From the NCBI RefSeq assembly GCF_021531595.1, contig NZ_JADYUD010000008.1, positions 1 through 64,000 on the forward strand: a stretch of DNA of 64,000 nt, in the 5' to 3' direction. This document shows, one piece after another, positions 32,833 through 41,676 of the stretch. The notes beneath the pieces are model-generated. The model was not told the origin of the DNA, searched no databases, and saw nothing but the letters and a program-made list of their open reading frames with translations. Within the stretch, counting starts at the first letter, position 1. Every line of letters starts with the position of its first letter. This DNA is from Fusobacterium perfoetens. GTDB taxonomy: Bacteria; Fusobacteriota; Fusobacteriia; Fusobacteriales; Fusobacteriaceae. Made by a program: the position numbers and the translations under genes.

Positions 32833-32953
32833 CTTTTATTTTTCTGAAGGTTAACAATTTTATATTTTAGTATATTTATAATAAAAATTAAAAATTTATA
32901 TATTTTATAAATATAAAAATAATAAAGAAATATAGAATATTAATAAAAAAATA

Positions 32954-32982
32954 TTGACTGGAAGGGCTATTTATTGTTAAAT
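32954..32982 (+). promoter_or_regulatory. Promoter of gdhA
   Basis: TTGACT (32954-32959), 17-base spacer, TTAAAT (32977-32982), 35 bases upstream of the gdhA start. The rest of the 243-base gap between birA and gdhA is plain A/T-rich sequence with nothing else I can name. Confidence 0.6.
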
Positions 32983-33017
32983 AGAACAGTAATATAAAAT
33001 TTAAGGAGGAATCACAT

Positions 33018-34364
33018 ATGGTATCAGCAAGAGAATATGTAGAACAAGTTATTGAAGATGTAAAGAAAAGAGATGGAAATGACAGTGAATTTATTCAGGC
33101 TGTAGAAGAAGTTCTTGTGAGCTTAATCCCTTTCATAGAAAAAAATCCTCAATATATAGAGAGTAACCTTTTAGCAAGAATGTGTGAACCTGAAAGACAA
33201 ATTATATTCAGAGTTCCTTGGGAAGATGACAACGGAAATATCCAAGTAAACAGAGGATTCAGAGTGCAGTTTAATGGTGTTATTGGTCCATATAAAGGAG
33301 GACTTAGATTTCACCCAGCAGTAAAAATAGGAACAATGAAATTTTTAGCTTTTGAACAGACTTTTAAAAACTCATTAACTGGTCTTCCAATTGGAGGAGG
33401 AAAAGGTGGAAGTGACTTTGATCCTATTGGAAAATCAGATAGAGAAATCAGAAGATTCTGTGAAAGCTTTATGACAGAACTATATCGTCATATAGGTCCT
33501 GATGTAGATGTACCTGCAGGAGATATTGGTGTAGGTGGAAAAGAAATAGGATATTTATATGGACATTACAGAAGAATAAAAGGAGCTTTTGAAAATGGAG
33601 TTCTTACAGGTAAAAATATAAATTTTGGAGGAAGTTTAATAAGACCAGAAGCAACAGGATATGGAGTTACATATTTTGTTCAGGAAATATTAAATGACAT
33701 GGGAGAGAGCATAGAAGGAAAAACTGTAGCAGTTTCTGGATATGGAAATGTAGCATGGGGAGTATGTAAAAAAGTTACAGAACTAGGAGGAAAGGTAGTA
33801 ACTATTTCTGAAAAAGATGGATATGTTTATGTTCCTGAAGGACTTTCAGAAGAACAAATAGAATACATGCTTTATTTAAGAGAACATACAAATCTTACAC
33901 TAAAAGATTATGCTGAAAAATTTAATATAGAATATGTTGCTGGAAGAAAACCATGGGAAAGAAAAGTTGATATAGTAATACCATGTGCAATTCAAAATGA
34001 ATTAAACCTAGAAGATGCAAAACAAATAGTTGCAAATGGAGTAAAAGTTGTATGTGAGGCAGCAAATATGCCATGTACTCCAGAAGCTGTTGAATTATTT
34101 GATGAAAATAAAATTCCTCATGCTCCTGGAAAAGCAGCTAATGCAGGAGGAGTTGCAGTATCTGCTCTTGAAATGAGCCAAAATAGTATGAGATATCAAT
34201 GGACAGCAGAAGAAGTAGATGCAAAACTTCATCAAATAATGAAAGGAATCTATGCAAAAGCAAAAGCTATGAGTGTTGAATACAATACAACTCTTGCAGC
34301 AGGAGCAAATATTGCAGGATTTAAAAAAGTGGCAGACGCAATGCTTGCACAAGGAATTTATTAA
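33018..34364 (+). CDS. gdhA: Glutamate dehydrogenase
   Basis: Oxidatively deaminates glutamate to 2-oxoglutarate and ammonia, or the reverse; central to amino-acid fermentation. GLPIGGGKGGSDFDP carries the catalytic Lys at about residue 129, DVDVPAGDIGVGGKEIG the conserved Asp, and the Rossmann fold opens with VSGYGNVAWG. The 448-residue length and N-terminal REYVEQVIEDVKKRD resemble hexameric NADP-type GdhA. Cofactor specificity is not proven. AGGAGG precedes the ATG; it is monocistronic. Confidence 0.96.
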   Translation: MVSAREYVEQVIEDVKKRDGNDSEFIQAVEEVLVSLIPFIEKNPQYIESNLLARMCEPERQIIFRVPWEDDNGNIQVNRGFRVQFNGVIGPYKGGLRFHPAVKIGTMKFLAFEQTFKNSLTGLPIGGGKGGSDFDPIGKSDREIRRFCESFMTELYRHIGPDVDVPAGDIGVGGKEIGYLYGHYRRIKGAFENGVLTGKNINFGGSLIRPEATGYGVTYFVQEILNDMGESIEGKTVAVSGYGNVAWGVCKKVTELGGKVVTISEKDGYVYVPEGLSEEQIEYMLYLREHTNLTLKDYAEKFNIEYVAGRKPWERKVDIVIPCAIQNELNLEDAKQIVANGVKVVCEAANMPCTPEAVELFDENKIPHAPGKAANAGGVAVSALEMSQNSMRYQWTAEEVDAKLHQIMKGIYAKAKAMSVEYNTTLAAGANIAGFKKVADAMLAQGIY

Positions 34365-34494
34365 TAAAAATGTAATTTAATAGAAAGAATAAGGGAATAT
34401 ATCATTGAAATTTAAAGGGAAATAAAAAAAGTAAAAAAATTAAATGTTTTTTAAAAAAATTTTTATTTGACATATTTATGACACAAACATCCTC

Positions 34495-34600
34495 TATAAT
34501 TAAACCATGATGAATAAGAAATCATAAATATAACCCTACCCTAAAGTTTAAAATATGTAGTCCCTATGAAAGAGAGATGATTTAGTCATCTCTCTTTTAT
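34495..34600 (+). ncRNA. Candidate small RNA between gdhA and azlC
   Basis: TATAAT at 34495-34500 predicts a start near 34507. The predicted transcript of about 95 bases begins with a small hairpin (ATGAT/ATCAT), has an unpaired stretch with ACCCTACCCT and GTCCCTATG, and ends in a perfect 12-bp terminator (34569-34580 with 34586-34597). That is the usual plan of a base-pairing small RNA with a C-rich seed able to pair Shine-Dalgarno sequences. No suitable -35 was found (a TTGACA is 22 bases upstream, too far), so this could instead be the 3' end of the gdhA transcript. Confidence 0.4.
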
Positions 34601-34602
34601 TT
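34569..34602 (+). terminator. Terminator upstream of azlC
   Basis: AAAGAGAGATGA (34569-34580) pairs with TCATCTCTCTTT (34586-34597) around TTTAG, then a T-rich tract. It ends the candidate small RNA or the gdhA transcript. Confidence 0.9.
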
Positions 34603-34681
34603 TATATATATTTTATTTCTTATTTTATAAAAAATTATGGTATAATTAAGTATTATTTTTGGGGATATGGGGAGGATTTTT

Positions 34682-35380
34682 ATGAATGTTGATGAAATAA
34701 AAAAAGGATTTAAAATGGGCTTTCCTGTAGTTATAGGTTATGCACCTGTGGCAGCAACTTTTGGACTTATTTGTAAATCAGGAGGTTTTTCCCTTTTTGA
34801 AACTTTTGCTTTCTCATTTTTTGTTTTTGCTGGAGCAAGTCAGTTTATGGGAGTAAATCTTATAATGCTTGGTGTAGGTTCAGGAAGTATTATTTTTACT
34901 ACTTTTCTAGTAAACTTAAGACATTTTCTTATGAGTTCTGCAATAAGTAAAAGGCTTGATGAAAATTGCAAAAAATTAATTCCTGTTATTGCATATGGAA
35001 TAACAGATGAATCATTTTCAATAGCCTCTCTTACAGAGGGAAAAATAAAAGCTGAATATATGCTTTCTCTTGAGTTTATAACTCATTTAGCATGGTGGGG
35101 ATTTAGTATATTAGGATATATTTTTGGAGAATTTCTTCCAAAAGATTTAAGTGTAAGCATGGGAATAGCAATTTATGCTTTGTTTATAGCAATGATAGTT
35201 CCTCAGATGAAAAAATCAAAATATGTGACAGCTATTGTAATTCTTTCTGGAGTTATTAATTGGGGAGCAAAAGAAATGAGCTTTCTTCCAAAAGGTTGGA
35301 GCATAATTATTGCAATAATAGCGGCATCTTTTGCAGGAAGCTTTTTATTAGAAAAGGAGGAGAAAGAAAATGATAAATAA
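34682..35380 (+). CDS. azlC: AzlC-type branched-chain amino-acid exporter, large subunit
   Basis: A membrane protein of about 232 residues with the AzlC signature in FFVFAGASQFMGVNLIMLG and a NLRHFLMSSAISKRL segment. With AzlD it forms an exporter (AzlCD/BrnFE) for branched-chain amino acids or azaleucine. The ATG at 34682, after GGGGAGG, is preferred over 34667. A TGGTATAAT extended -10 lies at 34638-34646. The azlD start overlaps its end by 11 bases. Confidence 0.92.
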   Translation: MNVDEIKKGFKMGFPVVIGYAPVAATFGLICKSGGFSLFETFAFSFFVFAGASQFMGVNLIMLGVGSGSIIFTTFLVNLRHFLMSSAISKRLDENCKKLIPVIAYGITDESFSIASLTEGKIKAEYMLSLEFITHLAWWGFSILGYIFGEFLPKDLSVSMGIAIYALFIAMIVPQMKKSKYVTAIVILSGVINWGAKEMSFLPKGWSIIIAIIAASFAGSFLLEKEEKENDK

Positions 35381-35675
35381 AATTTTACTTGTTATAATAG
35401 GAATGGCTGTAGTAACATATATACCAAGACTTCTTCCTTTTCATATTGTTTCTAAAATGAATCTTTCTAAAAGAATGACTTTGTTTTTGAAATGTATTCC
35501 TTATTCAGCATTGGGGGCTTTAATTCTTCCCGATGTATTCAGAGCTGTAGAGGGAAATAACATTGCATCTTTTATAGGAGCAGTTACAGCAGTGGTTTTA
35601 ACATATATTTTTAAAAATATGATTCTGACAGTTATAGGATCTATAGCAGCAGTGTATCTTGTAATAATTTTATAA
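35370..35675 (+). CDS. azlD: AzlD-type branched-chain amino-acid exporter, small subunit
   Basis: A 101-residue protein with three to four hydrophobic segments. The opening VVTYIPRLLPF and KCIPYSALGALILPD match the AzlD family; it is required with AzlC for export. It overlaps azlC, suggesting coupled translation. A small unknown membrane gene follows 18 bases later. Confidence 0.92.
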   Translation: MINKILLVIIGMAVVTYIPRLLPFHIVSKMNLSKRMTLFLKCIPYSALGALILPDVFRAVEGNNIASFIGAVTAVVLTYIFKNMILTVIGSIAAVYLVIIL

Positions 35676-35693
35676 AGGCAGGTAAAAAATAAA

Positions 35694-35942
35694 ATGGAAA
35701 ACAGTGGAGAAAAAAATACTTTCTGGAAATCATGGTTTAAATTTGTAGGAATATTAATATTAATTTTTTTAGGTTGGGCAGCTCTTATTTTTATCTGTGA
35801 TAGAATTTTTGGAAAAAGATTTGAACAATTTAAATACATTCATTATTTTATTCTTTTAGTTGTAATTTTAAAAGCAAAAAAATGGTTTTTAAAAGAAATT
35901 GATTTTAAAAAAGAGGAAGAGAAAAAAACAGAGGAGAAATAA
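35694..35942 (+). CDS. Small two-segment membrane protein of unknown function
   Basis: An 82-residue protein with two hydrophobic segments (about residues 15-35 and 48-62) and a lysine/glutamate-rich cytoplasmic tail ending KKTEEK. I recognise no family. It lies immediately after azlCD in one unit ended by a terminator, so it may be an accessory of the exporter, but that is inference from position. Confidence 0.6.
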   Translation: MENSGEKNTFWKSWFKFVGILILIFLGWAALIFICDRIFGKRFEQFKYIHYFILLVVILKAKKWFLKEIDFKKEEEKKTEEK

Positions 35943-35967
35943 ATCAGAAACAACGAAATTATTATAG

Positions 35968-36002
35968 ATATCTGTAAAAATAAATTTTACAGATATTTTT
36001 TT
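35968..36002 (+). terminator. Terminator of the azlCD unit
   Basis: ATATCTGTAAAA (35968-35979) pairs with TTTTACAGATAT (35985-35996), a perfect 12-bp stem, then T residues. Confidence 0.85.
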
Positions 36003-36047
36003 ATGAAATAGTTTCTTTTTAAATTAAAAGTGATATAAAAAAAGAGG

Positions 36048-36166
36048 TTGACTTGTGAGCGACTCAGACCTTTAAAATTGATTTATATTAAAAGTGCTAA
36101 CCTTTTAGTATAATAATTTCTCAAAAGGACTCTGAGACAGCCTTCTCAACTGTCAGAGAGTCCTTT
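36048..36166 (+). promoter_or_regulatory. Structured intergenic element before the MerR gene
   Basis: TTGACT (36048-36053) and TTTAAA (36071-36076) are spaced 17 apart. Downstream, AAAGGACTCT (36124-36133) pairs with AGAGTCCTTT (36157-36166), and GACAG (36136-36140) with CTGTC (36150-36154) across a 2x2 mismatch. CTCAGA at about 36063-36068 could instead pair with TCTGAG (36131-36136), opening the large stem. A second -10 (TATAAT 36109-36114) lies between. I do not recognise the element; an operator, attenuator or small RNA are possible. Confidence 0.4.
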
Positions 36167-36211
36167 ATATTATTTATTTAAAAAAGAAAGGAAATTTTTA
36201 GGCATTTGGTT

Positions 36212-37072
36212 ATGAAAGGTAAAACGGAATTATTTACAGTAGGGGAACTGGCAAAAATATTGGGAGTAAATAAAAATACAATTCTTCATTATGACAGAGA
36301 GGGAGTCATAAGAGCTATAAGAAATGATGATAGTAATTACAGATATTATGATAAAAACAGTATTCAAAATTTTAAAATAGTATTAAAACTTAGAAAATTA
36401 GGATTTTCACTTGATACAATAAAAAAAATGGGAAAATATGTGGAAGAAAAAAATTATCCTTCTATTCTTGAAATAATGAAAAATAAAATAGAAGAAAGTA
36501 AAAGAGAGATAGAAGAAATTGAAAAAAATATGAAAATTCTAGAAAGTCATGAAAAATATATGGAATATCTTAATGATATGGAAGAGGAAAAACAAAAAGA
36601 AAATTTTAATGACGAACAAGAAGATTTCTTTTGCATAAAAACTTGTAAAGAAGAAAAGGGAATCTTTATAGATGTTGAGGATATTGAAAAGAATCATAAA
36701 AGATTTGTGGAAAAAGAACTAAAAAGATATAAGAGAGATTTTGTTTGGCTTAAAAAACAATTTTGTGGAAAAGGAATATCAAAGGAAAATATTTTAAAAG
36801 AAAATTATAGATGTGATAGATTTATAATAAAAGCAGATATAGAAAGCTATCCTGATAAATACATTTTTCCTGAAGGAGAATATGCTCTTTTATATTTGAA
36901 AAAGGATAGAACAAGATCTTCAGCAATAGAAGAACTTATGGAAAAGATAAAAGAAAATGGATATGAAATATCAGGAGATCTTTTTATAGAAAATATTTCT
37001 CTTTTTGAAGAAGAAAATGAACCAGAAATGAGAGTATTAAAAATTCCTATAAAATCCTTGACCTCTGAGTAA
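36212..37072 (+). CDS. MerR-family transcriptional regulator with C-terminal effector domain
   Basis: A 286-residue protein. Residues 1-75 are the MerR DNA-binding domain (FTVGELAKILGVNKNTILHYDREGVI and a NYRYYDKNSIQNFKIVLKLRKLGFSLDTI wing helix). A coiled dimerisation helix runs to about 115 and the rest is an alpha/beta ligand domain reminiscent of the GyrI-like/BmrR class. No cysteine array of metal-sensing MerR is evident. The inducer is unknown. The start is uncertain (36212 ATG or 36206 TTG); the ribosome binding site is weak. It may control itself through the structured element upstream or the outer-membrane gene downstream. Confidence 0.8.
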   Translation: MKGKTELFTVGELAKILGVNKNTILHYDREGVIRAIRNDDSNYRYYDKNSIQNFKIVLKLRKLGFSLDTIKKMGKYVEEKNYPSILEIMKNKIEESKREIEEIEKNMKILESHEKYMEYLNDMEEEKQKENFNDEQEDFFCIKTCKEEKGIFIDVEDIEKNHKRFVEKELKRYKRDFVWLKKQFCGKGISKENILKENYRCDRFIIKADIESYPDKYIFPEGEYALLYLKKDRTRSSAIEELMEKIKENGYEISGDLFIENISLFEEENEPEMRVLKIPIKSLTSE

Positions 37073-37083
37073 CACAGAGGTTT
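37061..37083 (+). terminator. Weak terminator overlapping the MerR stop
   Basis: ACCTCTG (37061-37067) pairs with CAGAGGT (37075-37081); the stop codon lies in the loop and only a short T run follows. Confidence 0.45.
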
Positions 37084-37161
37084 AAAATACTTACATATCA
37101 TAGAGTATATAATTTTTTATATATTTTATGTTTGAGAAAATATTTGAGGGAGGATTTTATT

Positions 37162-38124
37162 ATGAAAAAATTAGTACTTTTATTAGGAGCATTATCACTT
37201 GTATCTTCAGTTGCTTATACAAAAGAAGTAGTCCCTGCAGTAGAAGAAGTTACTGTCGTTGAAGAAGCACCAGTTGCAGCACCAGCTTTAACAGTTACAT
37301 ATGTTGGACAAGGATTAGAATTTGATAATACTTCTGGAGGATTAGATGTTGCAGAAGGAATGCACTTCTCTAACTATGTTGGATTAGCATATGATGATTG
37401 GACATTTGATTTAATGGCAAGAAAATCTTGGTCTGTTGACTCTGATGAAGGAATCCATTCAAATGGATCTTACAGAATAGATTTAGATGCTTGGAAAAAA
37501 GTAAATGATAATCTATCTGTTGGAGCTAGATGGAGACAAGAAAAAGATATGGATAGATATTACTTAAGAACTAAATATAACTATGGAATGTTCTCAGGAA
37601 ATATTGATGCTGCATACCAATCAACTAATGATGCAGAGTCAGGAAGAGATGGATACTATGTTGAAGCAACTCCAGTTGCAGTAACAGTTGGACCAGTTAC
37701 TTTAGGATACTATTTCAAAACTGAATCTAATATAGTTGCAGAAGGAGAAAGAACAGCAGCAGGAATTGACCACTGGTACAGACATCAATTAAGAGCATCT
37801 ATGCCAATATATCAAGGAGAAAAATTAAATGTTGGTGTTCAATATGCTTGGGAATTTGCTAATGATATTGAAATAGATGGAAAAGATACAACAAATGCGT
37901 ATACTTTAAAACATGACAACAATTCTCATATCTTATGGTTAAATGCATCTTATGCTGTAACAGAAAACTTAACAATTTCTGGATACTATGAATATGATAT
38001 GTTTGAATGGGAAGAAGAAGGAAATGGAACTTCTTATGTTAAAAATGGAGGAAACGATACAGGAAGTAAAGATTCAGACAAATACTACGGAGAATTCTAC
38101 ATTGGATGGACTTATACATTCTAG
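37162..38124 (+). CDS. Outer-membrane porin-like beta-barrel
   Basis: A protein of about 320 residues with a signal peptide (MKKLVLLLGALSLVSSVAYT) and then a low-complexity Val/Glu/Ala/Pro segment (residues 22-42). Amphipathic strands with aromatic girdles follow, and it ends WTYTF, with a terminal Phe for BAM insertion. The pattern and size resemble major fusobacterial outer-membrane proteins of the FomA kind, but I cannot assign it as that porin. GAGGGAGG lies 8 bases before the ATG at 37162; an upstream TTG at 37132 is rejected. It has a strong terminator. Confidence 0.82.
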   Translation: MKKLVLLLGALSLVSSVAYTKEVVPAVEEVTVVEEAPVAAPALTVTYVGQGLEFDNTSGGLDVAEGMHFSNYVGLAYDDWTFDLMARKSWSVDSDEGIHSNGSYRIDLDAWKKVNDNLSVGARWRQEKDMDRYYLRTKYNYGMFSGNIDAAYQSTNDAESGRDGYYVEATPVAVTVGPVTLGYYFKTESNIVAEGERTAAGIDHWYRHQLRASMPIYQGEKLNVGVQYAWEFANDIEIDGKDTTNAYTLKHDNNSHILWLNASYAVTENLTISGYYEYDMFEWEEEGNGTSYVKNGGNDTGSKDSDKYYGEFYIGWTYTF

Positions 38125-38174
38125 TTTGAGTTAAAAAATTAACTAACCAATCCAGACTTAAAAGATAAATACAG

Positions 38175-38206
38175 AAACAGGTGTTGATTTCAGCACCTGT
38201 TTTTGT
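38175..38206 (+). terminator. Terminator of the porin-like gene
   Basis: AAACAGGTG (38175-38183) pairs with CACCTGTTT (38194-38202), then T residues. Confidence 0.9.
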
Positions 38207-38212
38207 TTTAAA

Positions 38213-38248
38213 AGTAAAAATAAAACTGCTGCATTTTATTTGCAGCAG
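38213..38248 (-). terminator. Terminator of coaX
   Basis: On the minus strand CTGCTGCA (38248-38241) pairs with TGCAGCAG (38233-38226), followed by a U-rich tract. It lies 9 bases after the coaX stop. Confidence 0.75.
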
Positions 38249-38256
38249 TCAGTTTT

Positions 38257-39042
38257 TTAATTATTTTCATCTTTATTATCTTGATAAATACTATAAAGTC
38301 CTTTACTACTTAAATCGTGGCAATATTCATCAATTTCTTCAATTTCAGCAGAAAGAATTTTTCCAAGTCCTCCTGTTGCAATTACATAAGCATCTTCTCC
38401 TACAATTTCTTTTATTTTTTTGATGATATGTTTTATTTGTCCTGCATATCCATAGAATATACCAGCCTGAATCTGAGTTATTGTATCTACTCCAAGAACT
38501 GATTCAGGAGAAGTGAACTTAACTTTTGGAAGTTTTGCAGTATTATTGCAAAGAGCATTTATTCCCATTTCTATTCCTGGAAGGATTCCTCCTCCTATAC
38601 GGACATTTTTTTGAAGAACATCATAAGTAGTTGCTGTTCCAAGATCAAAAATTATAAGAGTTTCTTTATCTGGGAAATCTTTTAAAGCTTGCACAATATC
38701 TATTATTCTGTCAGCTCCGAAACCAGTTGGGTTTATATTTGGTGCAAATGTGAACGGAAGTTTTTTATCAAGGCTTACTATCATAGGTTCAATGTTAAAA
38801 TATTTTCTTCCAAAAAACTGAAATATTGTAATAAGGTTAGGTACAACAGATGAAAGTATGATACCATTTACATCTTGAATTTTAATATTATTAAATTTTG
38901 AAATATTTCTGAAGTATGAGAAAAATTCATCTTCAGTCATTCTTTCGTTTGTTGCTATTCTAAATGTAAGAAGAATATTCCCTGTATTGTCAAAAACTCC
39001 AGTAACAATATGAGTATTCCCTATATCACAAGTTATAAGCAT
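38257..39042 (-). CDS. coaX: Type III pantothenate kinase
   Basis: Phosphorylates pantothenate, the first step of coenzyme A synthesis, without feedback control by CoA. DIGNTHIVTGVF (residues 6-17) is the phosphate-binding motif with the metal-binding Asp; GFGADRIIDI and LIIFDLGTATTYDVL with the adenosine motif IGGGILPGIEMG follow. The 261-residue length is normal. It is divergent from the tmcAL unit. Confidence 0.95.
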   Translation of the reverse strand: MLITCDIGNTHIVTGVFDNTGNILLTFRIATNERMTEDEFFSYFRNISKFNNIKIQDVNGIILSSVVPNLITIFQFFGRKYFNIEPMIVSLDKKLPFTFAPNINPTGFGADRIIDIVQALKDFPDKETLIIFDLGTATTYDVLQKNVRIGGGILPGIEMGINALCNNTAKLPKVKFTSPESVLGVDTITQIQAGIFYGYAGQIKHIIKKIKEIVGEDAYVIATGGLGKILSAEIEEIDEYCHDLSSKGLYSIYQDNKDENN

Positions 39043-39170
39043 AATTTTTTTCCTCCGATTTGGATTATATTAACATACTCAATTATAGTATAAAATAAAA
39101 AAAAATACAAAGAATAGTTTAAAAATTTGTGGTATATTATAGTGAGAATGAAAATTTGGAAGGAGATGTC

Positions 39171-40361
39171 ATGACAGGAGTAGGAATTGTAGTTGAGTAT
39201 AATCCTTTTCATAATGGACATAAGTATCATTTAAAAAAAGCTAAGGAAAAAGGCGATGTAGTAATAGCTGTCATGAGTGGAGACTTTGTTCAAAGAGGAG
39301 AACCTGCTTTTTTAAACAGATGGGAAAGAGCAGAATCAGCTATTGCAGAAGGTGTGGATATTGTAGCTGAACTTCCTGTTTTTTATTCTGTTCAAAGTGC
39401 AGAAATTTTTGCAAGAGGAGCTGTAGGAATTTTAAATTATTTAAAAGTTTCAAAAATGATTTTTGGTTCAGAAAGCAGTGATATTGACAAATTAAAAAAA
39501 ATAATACAGCTTGAAGAAAATAAAGATTTTATAGAAGAGCTTCAGAAATATCTAAAACAGGGAGATTCTTATCCTACTGCTTATAGTAAAGCTGCAGAAA
39601 TTTTTATGGGAAAAGAATACACAGTAAAATCAAATGATATTTTAGGAATAGAATATTTAAGAGCTTTAGAGTTTTGGAAATCTGAAATAATTCCTTATAC
39701 ATTAAAAAGAGAGGGTGTAGATTATCATTCTCATGAGTATGATGAAAATATTGCAAGTGCAACAGGAATAAGAAAGATGTTTGAAAATAAAGAAGATGTA
39801 AAAAAAATCAGAAAGTTTATTCCTGAAAAATCATTAGAGATAATTTTAAAGGCTGTTTCTGAAGAAAGAACAGTAAAAATTTCTGAATTTTATAATCTTA
39901 TAAGATATGGAATTTTATCTCAGAAAGAAAATCTAAAAAATATTCAGGATATGGAAGAGGGATTTGATAACAGACTTTATGAAGCTGCTTTTATATGTGA
40001 AAATTATGAAGAATTTTTAAAAAGAATAATGACAAGAAGATTTACAATAGGAAGAATTCAAAGAATACTGATTCATATACTTCTTGGAATTACAAAAGAT
40101 ATAACAGAGGATGCAAAAAGAAGAATTCCGTATATAAGAATTATGGGATTTTCTGAAAGAGGAAGAGAATATTTAAAGAAATTAAAACATGAAGAAAATA
40201 TAAAAATTATAACTTCACTAAAAAACATTCAAAAAATTCTTTCAGAAGATGAAAGAAAATATCTTGAATTTAATGAAAAAGCAGGAAAAATATATGGAAT
40301 AATAAATCCATATGTAAATAGAAAAATACCTTTGATGAATTTCAAAGGAGTGGGAGAGTAA
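39171..40361 (+). CDS. tmcAL: tRNA(Met) cytidine acetate ligase
   Basis: TmcAL acetylates the wobble cytidine of elongator tRNA-Met using acetate and ATP. The nucleotidyltransferase motif YNPFHNGHKYH near residues 10-20 carries the HxGH signature, followed by GDFVQRGEPAF, GSESSDI and KSNDILGIEYLRAL. About 396 residues is normal for the family, previously UPF0348. The ATG at 39171 follows AAGGAG by 6 bases; the upstream in-frame start at 39129 lacks such a site. It begins a five-gene unit. Confidence 0.9.
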   Translation: MTGVGIVVEYNPFHNGHKYHLKKAKEKGDVVIAVMSGDFVQRGEPAFLNRWERAESAIAEGVDIVAELPVFYSVQSAEIFARGAVGILNYLKVSKMIFGSESSDIDKLKKIIQLEENKDFIEELQKYLKQGDSYPTAYSKAAEIFMGKEYTVKSNDILGIEYLRALEFWKSEIIPYTLKREGVDYHSHEYDENIASATGIRKMFENKEDVKKIRKFIPEKSLEIILKAVSEERTVKISEFYNLIRYGILSQKENLKNIQDMEEGFDNRLYEAAFICENYEEFLKRIMTRRFTIGRIQRILIHILLGITKDITEDAKRRIPYIRIMGFSERGREYLKKLKHEENIKIITSLKNIQKILSEDERKYLEFNEKAGKIYGIINPYVNRKIPLMNFKGVGE

Positions 40362-40363
40362 AA

Positions 40364-41656
40364 ATGAACTTATCTAAAAAGACACAAATATTTTATGGAA
40401 TGGGTGTAAGCTATGCAATAGCTGACCAAATTTTTGCACAGTGGATTTTATATTTTTATCTGCCTCCAGAGAGCTCGGGCTTAAAACCTGTTATGGCTCC
40501 AGTTCTTATTTCAATAGCTCTTGCAATTTCAAGAATTGTTGATATGATTACAGATCCAGCAGTGGGATATATTTCAGATAAAATAAATACAAGATGGGGA
40601 AGAAGGATTCCTTTTATAGCAGCAGGAAGCATTCCTTTAGGACTTGCAACAGTTGCATTTTTTTATCCTCCTTTAGGAAATGATACAATTACATTTATTT
40701 ATCTTGCTGTAATAGGTTCTCTGTTTTTTACTTTTTATACAATAGTAGGAGCACCATATAATGCTCTTATCCCTGAAATAGGAACTACGATGGAAGAGAG
40801 ATTGGATCTTTCAACTTGGCAGTCAGTATTCAGACTTTTATACACAGCAGTGGCAATGATAATTCCAGGAGTTCTTATAAAAATAATAGGAGATGGAGAT
40901 ACAGTTTTAGGAATAAGAGGAATGGTAATAATTTTAAGTATAGCTGCTTCTCTTGGAGGATTTATAACAGTTTTTGGTGTATCTGAAAAAAATTATTCAA
41001 AAGGGGAAACATCAAAAATAACATTTAAAGAAACAATGCAAGTAATAACAGCAGACAAAAATTTTATATATTATCTTTTTGGACTTCTGTTCTTCTTTGT
41101 AGGTTTTAATACTTTAAGAGCAACTATGAATTATTATGTTGAAGATATAATGGGATATGGAAAAAGTCAGATAACAATAGCTTCAGCTATTCTTTTCGGA
41201 GTTTCAGCTCTGTTTTTCTATCCAACAAACATACTTTCTAAAAAAATAGGATATAGAAAAGTAATGCTAGGGTGTTTAAGTCTTCTTACAATATTTACAA
41301 TAATGCTTTTTCTTCTTGGGAAAATCATTCCTGTTTCATTTGGATTTATTCTTTTTGGACTTATAGGAATTCCTGTGGCAGGTGGAGCATTTATATTCCC
41401 TCCAGCAATGCTTAGTGAAATAAGCAGCAGAATTACAGAAAGAACAGGAAATAAAATAGAAGGAATATGCTTTGGAATACAAGGATTTTTCTTAAAAATG
41501 GCATTTATGCTTTCAATTCTTATTCTTCCGTTTATTTTGGTTTTGGGAGGAACAGCAGGAGCTGTAACAAAATATGGGATTTATGGAACAGCAATTTTTT
41601 CTGCATTATCTTTTATAGCGGCATTTTTCTTTTATTATAAATATAAGGAAAATTAA
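40364..41656 (+). CDS. GPH-family sugar:cation symporter (MFS)
   Basis: A 430-residue transporter with about 12 transmembrane segments. The motif SRIVDMITDPAVGYISDKINTRWGRRIPFI is the diagnostic loop 2-3 signature of the glycoside-pentoside-hexuronide (MelB-like) family. It would move a sugar or related compound with Na+ or H+. The substrate is unknown and no catabolic gene adjoins. It starts 2 bases after tmcAL. Confidence 0.9.
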   Translation: MNLSKKTQIFYGMGVSYAIADQIFAQWILYFYLPPESSGLKPVMAPVLISIALAISRIVDMITDPAVGYISDKINTRWGRRIPFIAAGSIPLGLATVAFFYPPLGNDTITFIYLAVIGSLFFTFYTIVGAPYNALIPEIGTTMEERLDLSTWQSVFRLLYTAVAMIIPGVLIKIIGDGDTVLGIRGMVIILSIAASLGGFITVFGVSEKNYSKGETSKITFKETMQVITADKNFIYYLFGLLFFFVGFNTLRATMNYYVEDIMGYGKSQITIASAILFGVSALFFYPTNILSKKIGYRKVMLGCLSLLTIFTIMLFLLGKIIPVSFGFILFGLIGIPVAGGAFIFPPAMLSEISSRITERTGNKIEGICFGIQGFFLKMAFMLSILILPFILVLGGTAGAVTKYGIYGTAIFSALSFIAAFFFYYKYKEN

Positions 41657-41676
41657 AAGTTTTTAAGGGGCAGGTT

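Noticed and set aside
34467-34500. TTGACA and TATAAT as one promoter for the candidate small RNA
   Set aside because: The spacing is 22 bases, too long for the vegetative sigma factor; only the -10 was kept as evidence.
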